NCBI RefSeq assembly: GCF_002234675.1 | Contig: NC_019860.2 | Coordinates: 11,468,586-11,532,585 of the forward strand | From: Oryzias latipes | Taxonomy: Eukaryota; Chordata; Actinopteri; Beloniformes; Adrianichthyidae | Length of the DNA stretch: 64,000 nt | Direction: 5' to 3' | In this document: piece after piece, positions 54,858-64,000 of the stretch | How positions within the stretch are numbered: position 1 is the first letter of the stretch | How the letters are laid out: each line of letters begins with the position of its first letter | The notes under the pieces: model-generated | The model's input: the letters and a program-made list of their open reading frames with translations, nothing else | Told to the model about the DNA's origin: nothing | The model's database searches: none | Made by a program: the position numbers and the translations under genes

Positions 54858-57800
54858 ATGAAGAGCTCCAAAGAGGCCGTGCAGGCAGCCGCCAAGGAGT
54901 TTCTGCAGTTCGTCAACAGAGGAGTGTCTCCGTATCACGGTACACTTACACAAACACAACCTCACTAACGCATTGACTGCTGGAGTTAGCATCAAACCAA
55001 ACTCTGTTCAATCAGTATTTGACTAGTAGAGACATGCAGTTCCTCAATCGTGTGTTTGAATGCAATATGGTCACATTTCGTGAGGTTAAATTCTAATTTA
55101 AATTATGGGTTCTTAAATTCGGCAACACTAAATAAACAGCTTAAGGTTTAATAGCGGTAATTATACATAATTAAAGATTTAAAAACACTAATATGTCACA
55201 GTGTGAATACGCATGAGCTGGTGGTAATATAGGGAAGATTGATGGGTGACTTTGAACTTGAGATAAGATCAACCATATATTGTGTCATTTTTTTAATCAC
55301 AATTTCTCAGGAACCCTGTCTCTGTCAGACATTTCTGTCAGATATCTGAACAGAAATATCTGACAGACGGTATTATATTCTATCTGTTTGTTGTACACAC
55401 CCCTTTACAAAATGAAGTAGTCAATCTGAGCATGTATGCATCTGAGCTTTATTAGTGAAGAAATTCAGGTAAATTGACGTAAAATCGGGGGTTATAAGAA
55501 GCTTGATTAAAAACTCTACAGGTACAGAGTAAGTTGAGCCTTTTAAACACTTTGCAGTTGAATCTTAAAATAGTTTTGCCTATTCTTCCCCTCTGCAGTG
55601 GTTGAGGAATGCAAAAGGCGCCTCCGGGAGGCCGGATTTATCGAGCTTAAGGAGACGGAGCAATGGCACATCAAACCAGCCAGCAAAGTGGGGTGGATTT
55701 CTGTTCCTTTTTTTCAAACCCTGAAAGGGGATTGACTTTAGGACTGTAAAAACAAAAAACAAAAAAAGAGATGATATTTCTTTTTATTCTCTGCAGTACT
55801 TTGTGACCAGGAACTATTCCAGCCTGATCGCCTTCGCTGTGGGGGGACAATACAAGCCTGGAAATGGGTTCTCTATGATTGGAGCGCACACAGACAGCCC
55901 CTGCCTCAGGGTGAGAGCCTGTCCGCCTCCTCCTCTCGTCAGCCTGCTGGTTTCATTTTTACACCGCAGATCAGTCCGGTTGTATCACCATCAATCTCTG
56001 ACAGTGGAACAAGAAACCCCACATGATGCAAAGCAAGGTTCTTGTTTCAGTATGACGGGGTACTCAGACCATAACATCACATGAAGCTTAAAAAAAAAGA
56101 CAGTTTCTTTCAGTGTTATAAAAAAAGCAATATTTTTGTTTGTGTGTGAATAACTATGTTTTAGACATTTTAAAAAGGGTGTAATTTGAATACACTGTTA
56201 GTTTTTAATTGTATTTTATTTTTGTGTTTCAGGTAAAGCCGAGATCAAAAAGGACAAAGCAGGGTTGTCTGCAGGTGGGGGTGGAGTGTTATGGAGGCGG
56301 CATCTGGAACACTTGGTTTGATCGAGATCTCACTGTCGCTGGGCGGGTTATGGTCAAGGTACCAGATTCTGCTGATGGGAAAAAAATGTTTACTCTTTAA
56401 GCAAATTTACCTTTTTTTTTTGGTTGAAAGTCTGATATTTAGACGCAACATTTTTTTTTTCTTTCTGTCCACATAGACTGGGGGGAAGCTTGTCCATCAC
56501 CTGGTTCACGTTTCCAGGCCTCTGCTCAGGATCCCCCACCTGGCCATCCACCTCCAGCGCGACATCAATGATTCCTTCGGTCCAAACAAGGAAAATCACC
56601 TGTGAGAATGAAGCAGGCTTAAAGCATTTAGAAGCATTTTTTGTTTTTGTTTTTTTTTTTACTCTTTGGACTTGTGTGTCAGTGTGCCCATCCTCGCCAC
56701 CGCTGTCCAGGAGGAGCTTGAGACAGGATCGTCATCCTCTGCAGATATTTCTTCACCCTCCAGCACGGTAAAATCGGAGACACGCGCCGGCTTATGTTTT
56801 GCTCATCTGTGATGTAGCATTCGCACTTACTATACCAGCTTTCACTTGTTTGCTTCAGAAGCGCCCCTTGGATCTTAACTTCTCTTTTCTGTTGTTTCAG
56901 TTTTGTTTGCATACAGGTATCACTTTGACTGAAGCTAAAATACCTGTTTAGATATACTCGTGGGTGGTGAAAAGGTTTTGAAAGGCTTTCCTCATCATCT
57001 TTGCCCTTCAGGCGGAGAAACATCATCCAGCGCTTGTGAAGGTGCTGTGTTCAGAGCTGGGTGTTGATGCAGAAGCTCTGATGGACTTTGAGTTGTGTCT
57101 GACTGACACTCATCCTGCGGTGAGTTCCCCCCCAAGACAAAGAACTTTAACCCTGGAGCTTCAGCTCCAATGATGATTTTCTTACAATTACTACAACTCT
57201 TCAACTGTGTAAAGCAGTTATCATGATCCAAACAGATTCTGAAGCTACCAACATAGTGTCCTACCAACGTTAAGCTTCCTACTAACGCAAGGTGTCCCAA
57301 CATGTAGTGTCCTATCAATGTATTGTGTCCTACCAACATAGGGCGTCCGTTAAGCATCCTACCAACATTAAGCGTCCTACTAACATAAAATGTTCTCCTA
57401 AGTTAACGTGTACTACTGATGAAAGTGTATTACTTACAGAGTGTATTCTAAAGTAAATTGTCCCACTAGCCTATTACTATTAACAAACAGCATCCTACTA
57501 ATGTAATATCTCTTAATGTGAAGTGTCCTACCAATGTATAGTGTCCTACCGACATATAGTATCCGACTAACCTATAGTGTCCTTCTAACAAATAGTGTAG
57601 AACTAACATGGTGTCTCTTGATGTAAAGCGTCCTACCGCCATAGTGACCTAGTAACAAATACTGTTCTACTATCTTATTATCCGTAGTGTTATACTAACA
57701 AATAGTGTTATACTAACAAATAGTGTCTTACTAACGAAGAGTCTCCTTCTAATGAAGAGTGTCCTACTAACGTTGCCTGTTAATTTGAAGCATCCTACCA

Positions 57801-60658
57801 ACGTATAGTGTCCTTCCGACAAATAGTGTCCCACTAACGTTGTCTATTCATTTGAAACAAATAGTAACAAACAAACAATAAGTAACAAACAGTGATCTAC
57901 TAATTTAATTTAACATGTCCTACTGACCACGCGTGTCCTACTAAAGCAGGGGTGTCAAACTCATTTTCACCGAGGGCCACATCAGCATAGTGGCTGTCCT
58001 CAAAGTACCAGATATAACTTTTACATTATTATAACTTTTTAAAGTGACAATTACAGTTGCATAGAAAACATATGTTTGCTTGTTACTCTAACAGAAATCT
58101 TATTAAATTTGATTCTGTCAGGTTATGTTATATGGACAGTGTTTAAGTCCTAATGTTTAGATAGCCAATATTTCAAGTCCAATTCCCCCTAGATATGAAT
58201 AAGTACACACCAATTTTAATTTTTTATTTTAAGAAATAAAAAACTTTTATGCTCTCACGGGCCACAGAAAATGACATGGAGGACCACATTTGACCCCCCG
58301 GGCCTTGAGTTTGACACGCGTCCTACTAACGTAACGTATTTTACTAACGTAGTGTCTCCTAACAGAAAGTATCCTACTAACGGAAAGTGTTGCAAATAGG
58401 AGTAAAGCCACTTTTCTTTGCAACAGAAATAAGTTTAAACTGTTTCTCTTCATCAAAAAAAGAAGATTTTCAAAAATGAATCAAGACTTCATTGAAATGT
58501 TTTAATTGAACTGTTAACACATTCTTTTTTATGTAGTTTTCTCATGATGAGAGGTGTCTTTGCAGGTTTTAGGAGGCGTGTACGAGGAGTTCATCTTCTC
58601 TCCCCGGCTAGACAACCTGCACAGCTGCTACTGCGCCCTGCAGGTCAGACTCAGCGACTGCAACCTACTTCAGATGTTTTGTCAGTCCTCCTCCTGCTGC
58701 AGCCTCCTTCTTTTCGTCTCCTCAGGGTCTCGTGGAATCATGTTCTGGAGACTCTCTGAACAAAGACCCAAACATTCGCATGATCGCTCTTTACGACAAC
58801 GAGGAGGTGAGTTCCATCCGTCCTCTCTGTCATGTTCAGATGAACTGTGCCATTGTGAGTCTGTGTGGTCATGTTTGCTGCAGGTGGGCTCAGAGAGCGC
58901 TCAGGGCGCCCACTCACACCTGACGGAGCTGATCCTCAGTCGCCTCGCCGCCTCCTCTTCCAACCTCACCTCCTTTCAGCAGGCGGCGCCGCTGTCCTTC
59001 ATGATCAGCGCTGACATGGCACACGCCGTTCACCCCAACTACCAGTGAGTCCCCGAAACCTGAAGGAGGGCTTTTTCTGAAGCCTCAACCTATAGTGGTT
59101 TCTGAGTTTGAACAGTTTGACCTAAAAAAAACAACAACCACTGAATTATTAATGTCCTTTAGCAGCTTAAGTTTGGATCTTTTCTTTCAGGGAGAAGCAT
59201 GAAGAAAACCATAGACCGTCTTTCCATAAGGTAATCTTGGATCTTTAAAAAAATGATGACACAAAACGAGTCGTGCGTTTACCTGACGTTCTCAAGTTTC
59301 GTTCCTTCAGGGCCCCGTCATCAAGTTTAACAGCAATCAGCGCTACGCCACCACAGCTGTCACCGCCGCCATTATCAGGGAAGTGGCCAGCCAGGTGGAC
59401 GTGCCTCTGCAGGTATTTTGGCAGAAATAGGTTGTATGTCTTTGGTACAATTCTAAGAGAAATGTTTATTACTGAAAATATTGTTTTTTTTTTATTCAAA
59501 GAGATGTAAATGGTTTAAAAACTTTGTATTGTAATTTGTTTAGCTTCTGTTAAAAATGTAAAACAGGCTTTTTACTTTACTATCTAAAAACAGTTTGTTT
59601 GTAGATTAAAGAACTTTATCCTTTAATTTGAAATTTAATTTCTTCTGAAAAGCAATACTTTTTAAAAAATCTTGTTTCTTCTTTCTAAAAGCAAAGTTTT
59701 TAGCTGTTTTGTGTGTTTTTTATTGTCTTTTTTGTTCTGTTTCATAGCATTTTTTGGTAATTTGTGGTCACTGACAAATTTGAAAAGCTTTGTCTTTTTT
59801 TTCCACAACAGTTTTGCTACTTTTTTTTCTTGCCAAAAAATTAATTCAAAGATTTTTTAACCCTTTTTATATTTACTGTAATGTTTTTTTTTAAATATAT
59901 ATATATTTTGTGATTGGGATGGATTAAAGTCCAGATTCAATCTTTCTACAATCGACACTTCCCTGAATGACCACTAGAGCCCCCCCTTCTAACAGATACC
60001 AGCTTTCAGACTTCTCGCTTTCCCTTTGGCTGCAGGATGTGATGGTCCGTAACGACAGTCCTTGTGGAACCACCATCGGACCCATCCTGGCCGCTCGACT
60101 CGGCATCCCTGTGGTGGACATTGGCGGCCCCCAACTTTCCATGCACTCCATCAGGGAGATGTGCTGCACCTCCAGCGTGCTGCAAAGCACCACCCTCTTC
60201 AAGGTAAGTGCTACTCTCACCAAATCACAGAGAAACAACTCAAGTTTTGCTTTGAAATTAAAGTAACTGAGGGACTAAGATTTTTTTTTAAAACAACAAA
60301 GAGAAAACTTAAATTTTGAGCCTCTACAGTATTTTGCAGGGTTGTTTTTCCCTCTTGGTAAGGGGGGGGGGGATATTATGCAGCTTTTTAAAAAAAAAAA
60401 AAGGTTTGTGTTTTACTTTCTTATTTAATGAGTTTGCAAACTTTAAAAAAAATGTTAGTGTCTCTGATATAACAAAGTGAAATTGACCTGACGAGCTTCC
60501 ATCAAGTCTGAAATAATACTAATATACTTTTTATGAGAGCTTGAATCTCTCTGAACTCTGCAGACCATTTTTTTTTTATTTTCCATGTAAATTTTCTCCA
60601 CCTGCAGGGATTCTTCGAGTTGTTCCCTGCTGTCAGGAGCAAGCTGTTGGTGGACTAG
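54858..60658 (+). CDS. dnpep: dnpep, aspartyl aminopeptidase (peptidase family M18), 469 aa
   Basis: Cytosolic dodecameric zinc exopeptidase that removes N-terminal Asp or Glu. Coding exons: 54858-54939, 55599-55687, 55797-55910, 56233-56358, 56477-56601, 56683-56767, 57012-57119, 58566-58643, 58726-58806, 58884-59044, 59191-59230, 59311-59412, 60036-60203, 60608-60658. They total 1410 nt with consistent phases. Near-complete identity to the family is seen at [11 protein letters not shown] (His88, Asp90), RLDNLHSC (bridging Asp259), DNEEVGSES (Glu295/Glu296), [13 protein letters not shown] (Asp340) and MHSIREM (His434), the two-zinc site plus the catalytic Glu. The protein ends LLVD, as in human. 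The [15 protein letters not shown] start matches vertebrate orthologues. The least conserved part is the Ser-rich loop in exon 56683-56767. Intron 57120-58565 carries a minisatellite and a transposon. Confidence 0.96.
57240..58395 (+). repeat. Degenerate minisatellite, unit about gtgtcctactaacgta, split by a hAT-like element
   Basis: Variants of (a/g)tgtcctac(t/c)aacgta recur irregularly, roughly every 17-30 bases, from 57240 to 57946 and resume at 58320-58395. It lies wholly inside one dnpep intron. Confidence 0.75.
57947..58320 (-). mobile_element. hAT-like non-autonomous element, second copy, inverted
   Basis: The reverse complement matches 1086-1530 (cgtgtcaaactc, atgtcattttctgtggcccg, gggggaattggacttgaaatattgg, ttaaactc-type end). 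It is shorter and its right end is damaged. The target duplication cannot be judged because the host is itself repetitive. Confidence 0.75.
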
Positions 60659-60754
60659 GTCATGAAGGCCTCGCATAAGTGTTCAGGGTCGCGACGATCT
60701 CGTCAGAGAAGAAAAAACAATTTTGGAAGCCAAAAAAAATATTTTCTTTTGGAA

Positions 60755-60760
60755 AATAAA
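60755..60760 (+). terminator. dnpep polyadenylation signal (AATAAA)
   Basis: AATAAA lies 97 bases after the stop codon, giving a short 3' UTR. Confidence 0.65.
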
Positions 60761-61217
60761 ATCTTCAAGAAACCTGAACTGTGGATTTTCTTTTGTGAAT
60801 ATTGCTTCTTTGATGCGTCACTATCTTGTGAACACTCTTAGGGAAAGCAATTATTTTAAAAAAACATCTAAAACATGATCATAAAAGATCGTATCAGCTG
60901 GGAAGAGGTGGCAGTATTCCTTCCTAATTTACAAATTACTTACCAAAGTAATCCTGTACTTTACAGTACTGCTGTTTCAGGATTGTAAGGTATTACTTGA
61001 CTTCTATATTACATTTTAAGTTACTTTCTTTTTTTAATCTAGAGGGAAACAGTCTGAAGTGACAATCCTTCAAAACTGATATAACATTCTAGTTTATTTT
61101 ATTTGCAAATTGAAGCAATAAAACAAAATAATAGGGTAATTAATCTAAGAAAAAAGAGAACTCAAGGCCCATGAGCCTGAGTGTGTTTATTAATCCAAGT
61201 AGCTGAAACACATGTAA

Positions 61218-61422
61218 CCCTTGTGCTATCCTAGGCACTTTAACATTGGGAGTTGGGTCATCTAGACCCACTAGACAGTGCTCTGAGCCTTTTTTCTTCA
61301 ATGATTTATGATCTGCACTGGTGTCCATGAATTACATGAAATCTCTCCACCTTTATCCACCTTCGTCATGGTAGGGAGAACACGTCAATGTGAGGGTGGG
61401 GTCATCTAAGATAGCACAAGGG
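61218..61422 (+). mobile_element. piggyBac-like miniature element, copy 4 (205 bp)
   Basis: The ends are cccttgtgctatc and gatagcacaaggg. The left flank is GTAA (one change from TTAA) and the right flank is TTAA. Its length is the same as copy 1. Confidence 0.82.
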
Positions 61423-61999
61423 TTAAATGCATTTTTATTTTACTTGTTAACGTCTCATTTCAACAACTATATTTACTTAGATATAAGAGCACATAAGGAC
61501 TAAAATAATACTAAAATTTCTTTATTAATGCTTTAAAGTATTTAGTTACACAGTTATGGCACAGTCTGACACTGATTATGAAAGGTGTCTATGTTTCCTT
61601 TTTGTCTCCTTTTATGTTGTAATTTTGCGATTCTGCTGTCATGCCATTGCATCTTCTTGTACTCTTTTCCATGTGATGTTTTAGCTCTAGTTTATTTTCT
61701 TGCCGTTTTGCTACTTTTTGGCCATCCTCTGGTTCTTGTCTCAAGATAATGTCCCCCCACCCCCCACACATTTTGTATCAAGGAGTGCAAAAAACAATGA
61801 GTTATATCGCTAGAGGAGAAACGCCCGATTGGAAGCCTGGCCAAAGGTGGCCGACCGCGTCGCCATCTTGGTGAGGTCGTCGGCGCCCACATGACAATGC
61901 TTTCAATAGCTTTTAGTGGTATCTGAGTAGCTTTTATATAATTTATATATATTTATATTTATACATATACAGTCAGGACCATAAATATAAAAAAATATT

Positions 62000-62090
62000 T
62001 ATTATAATATATATATGTGTATATATATCTATATATATATATATAGATATATATAGATATATATAGATATAGATATAGATATTGATTAAT
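62000..62090. repeat. AT-rich microsatellite ((ATATAG)-type)
   Basis: Runs of tatatatag and tagata units. Neighbouring 62290-62400 is an imperfect (AAT)n array. Confidence 0.8.
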
Positions 62091-62957
62091 AAATGCATCA
62101 TTTGTTGTTGTAAAGTAAGAGAAACAGTCAGCCTTAAAAGCTCAAACTTTAATGAAAAATGCATGGTTGCAGGACTTCTTACAAATTAAAAAATTATTAC
62201 AAACAATTTTTTAAAATAATTTCTAAACTTTTAGAAGTTTTAAACCTCTTTGACATGTAATATAAATTATTTAGAAAAGCCCAACAATAACTCATTAATA
62301 ATAATAATAATATTAATAATAAGTAATAATAAATCAATAGTAAGTCAATAAGAATAATAAATAAATAATACGTCAATAATAATAAATAATAATAATAAGG
62401 AAATGTTTTGAACATAGCCAGACTGTATTTCTAGTTGGTAACCACAGCGATTCATCTGGGTTAGCTCTTTTTATTGCTAAGGCCCACTTTTACCTTAAGT
62501 CTGAATCCATTGGAAACCTGCAAGTAAAGTTCAGTCACTGAGTCAGAAATGTATAAATCTATATTACTATAATCCCCTAGTCCTAGTTTACTGTATATAG
62601 GTTTAAAAAAAAATATGTCAACAGCAAATTATAAGTACATCATGCCTACATGTTGATAATAGCCCTGCAGCATCATGCATGTCAACAGCTGGACAGGATG
62701 CTCTCGATGGCGCCTTGTCCAGCTGCATCCGTGTGGTACGGAGCCTGCACCGTGTCCTTTATTCACATTCTATTTCTCGCAATTGAAATGTGTCTATGAT
62801 GAACATTACGGACCTCCACTGTCTTTTTAGGTGAGACAACTTGCAGAAACTGTGACTTGATGAATACTTTTTGCCCAATTTTAAAGGTGTTGATTGTGCT
62901 GTTTTTGTTGGTTTGTATTAGATTTAGTTTTGTCTTTACCTTGTCTGTTGCAAGTTT

Positions 62958-63050
62958 ATCTCTCTCTATCCGTCCGTCCATCCATCCATCCCTCCTTCTA
63001 TCCATCTGTCTGTCCGTCACTCTCTTTCTCTCTCTCTCTCTCTCTCTCTG
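62958..63050. repeat. (TCCA)n/(TC)n microsatellites
   Basis: tccatccatcc-type tetranucleotides run to about 63018 and are followed by (TC)n to 63049. Confidence 0.85.
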
Positions 63051-63609
63051 GTCTCTATCTGGTCTGAGTATGAGAAAATCACAACAAATTTCTTAAAAGT
63101 ATAAAGTGTAGCTCAAATTGCTTGTGTTTTTTTACACATTCATATCATATTAGTGTCTTTTTTATTAATCCTTGTCATTGATTCTCTGGCTCTAACTTAA
63201 TGTTGTGATTAACGTTGTAATAGCCTTCTGACATGCAATTTTTCGAACTTTTTAAAGATTATTTTGTTGTTTTGTTTTGTTGTTATTTTTACTGTACCAT
63301 ACATATGTATTTTAAGGATAACGCTTTTTCTTCAAAATCCAATGATTAAACGATTTGGAATTTTTTTTTTCTAAACTGCTATGCAAATGTGTTCAGGTGC
63401 ATGTTCTGCAGAACAGCGCCCCCTGTGGTCTGTTTTCTCTTAATCTCCCCCTCACCTCATGCTTCACTTTCACTCTGTCTGGCAGCCTCCTTCTCCTCCT
63501 CCCCCTCAGCAGAAGCAGCAGCAGCAGGAGCGGGCTCTCAGAAATGGAGAGCTGGTAGAGGCGCAGCAGCTGTTCCCGCCTCTTCTCTGTGGATGTTGGA
63601 TGTCCTACC

Positions 63610-63691
63610 ATGTCTGCGCGGCTCCGGGCGGCTCTGTACCTCCTCCTCCTCTTCACCGCCTCCTGCCGGCTGTACGCTGCCGCCCGACACG
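63610..63691 (+). CDS. ptprn: Signal-peptide first coding exon, probably ptprn (IA-2); rest beyond window
   Basis: ATG opens a 27-codon stretch, MSARLRAALYLLLLFTASCR then LYAAARH, followed by a G and donor gtaagag (phase 1). This is a clear secretory signal. Human PTPRN also breaks after its signal peptide at ..SAHG before CLFDRR, and PTPRN lies close to DNPEP with the same relative orientation in human 2q35. PTPRN is a catalytically inactive receptor-type phosphatase of dense-core vesicles. The name rests on synteny and exon phase, since no diagnostic domain is in the window. The exon is preceded by a glutamine/serine-rich, CT-rich leader with no other good ATG. Confidence 0.5.
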
Positions 63692-64000
63692 GTAAGAGCA
63701 CCAATGATGATGATGATAACGGTCAGGAAAGAAGCCAGGCGCGGTGCGTAAATCACGACTTCTGAGCTGAGGGAACAGAGTTTGCGCCTCTCAGCACTTT
63801 GTGTTCCGTTTCCCATGATTATCTGATTTTGTCACGAGCTGCGCTTTCTTGCTTTGTTTGTTGCAAAAAAAAAGTATTTTTTTAAGTGATTATCTGTCTG
63901 GTTGAAAGCAGGAGATCTCAACTCTGTCGGACTTTAGCCTTTCTGCCTCATCTGTTGACATCGATGCCAAGTGCGTCACTGACGCAGATATTCTGAGCGC

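Larger units (their letters stand above)
57120..58565 (+). other. dnpep intron with minisatellite and transposon
   Basis: The intron between exons ending ..HPA and starting VLGG is mostly degenerate tandem repeat interrupted by a hAT-like element. Both are listed separately. Confidence 0.6.
60761..63609. other. dnpep-ptprn intergenic region
   Basis: Contains a piggyBac-like element (61218-61422), AT-rich and simple repeats (61990-62400 and 62958-63050), and the leader of the next gene. The motif agcgccccctgtgg at 63415-63428 is a CTCF-like half match just upstream of that gene. Confidence 0.55.

Overview
The window is vertebrate nuclear DNA from a ray-finned fish, most likely a percomorph teleost. 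The genes have short exons with GT/AG introns. The proteins are clear orthologues of vertebrate genes. The repeats are typical of fish: hAT, piggyBac-like and Harbinger-like miniature elements, an L1-type LINE, a tRNA-derived SINE, and microsatellites. The 205-bp piggyBac-like element looks like ones I associate with medaka (Oryzias), but I cannot prove the species from sequence alone.

Layout, all genes on the + strand. (1) 1787-5138 holds the last three coding exons of nhej1 (XLF), the DNA-end-joining factor; its 5' part lies outside the window. (2) 8970-20957 is a complete three-exon hedgehog gene of the Indian hedgehog type (ihh), 413 codons. It has a TATA box at 8740 and a CpG-rich promoter and first intron. 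(3) 23419-47613 is a complete bin1-like (amphiphysin II) gene: N-BAR domain, acidic tryptophan-containing linker and C-terminal SH3. It has 17 exons in the fullest model, including the BIN1 brain-type 31-codon exon and a candidate 36-nt microexon inside the BAR domain. (4) 54858-60658 is a complete dnpep (aspartyl aminopeptidase, M18), 14 coding exons, 469 aa, with all metal and catalytic residues. (5) 63610-63691 is a signal-peptide first exon at the right edge, probably ptprn (IA-2).

In human 2q35, NHEJ1 lies next to IHH, and DNPEP lies near PTPRN in the same relative orientation as here, so two ancestral linkages are kept. BIN1 is on 2q14 in human, so its position between ihh and dnpep is a fish arrangement. 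These genes do not form an operon or a shared pathway. The functional link most worth noting is the nhej1-ihh neighbourhood, because mammalian IHH enhancers lie inside NHEJ1.

The rest is mobile DNA, much of it nested: a hAT inside a piggyBac-like element inside an older inverted repeat (29.1-30.2 kb); a 3.9-kb L1 with a 2-kb G-rich 3' region inside a SINE (50.0-54.1 kb); a hAT inside a fish dispersed repeat (25.6 kb); and a hAT-like element inside a minisatellite (57.2-58.4 kb). Several insertions have exact target-site duplications. I found no CRISPR, operon, RNA gene or clearly new multi-gene system. The best candidates for new biology are alternative exons of bin1.
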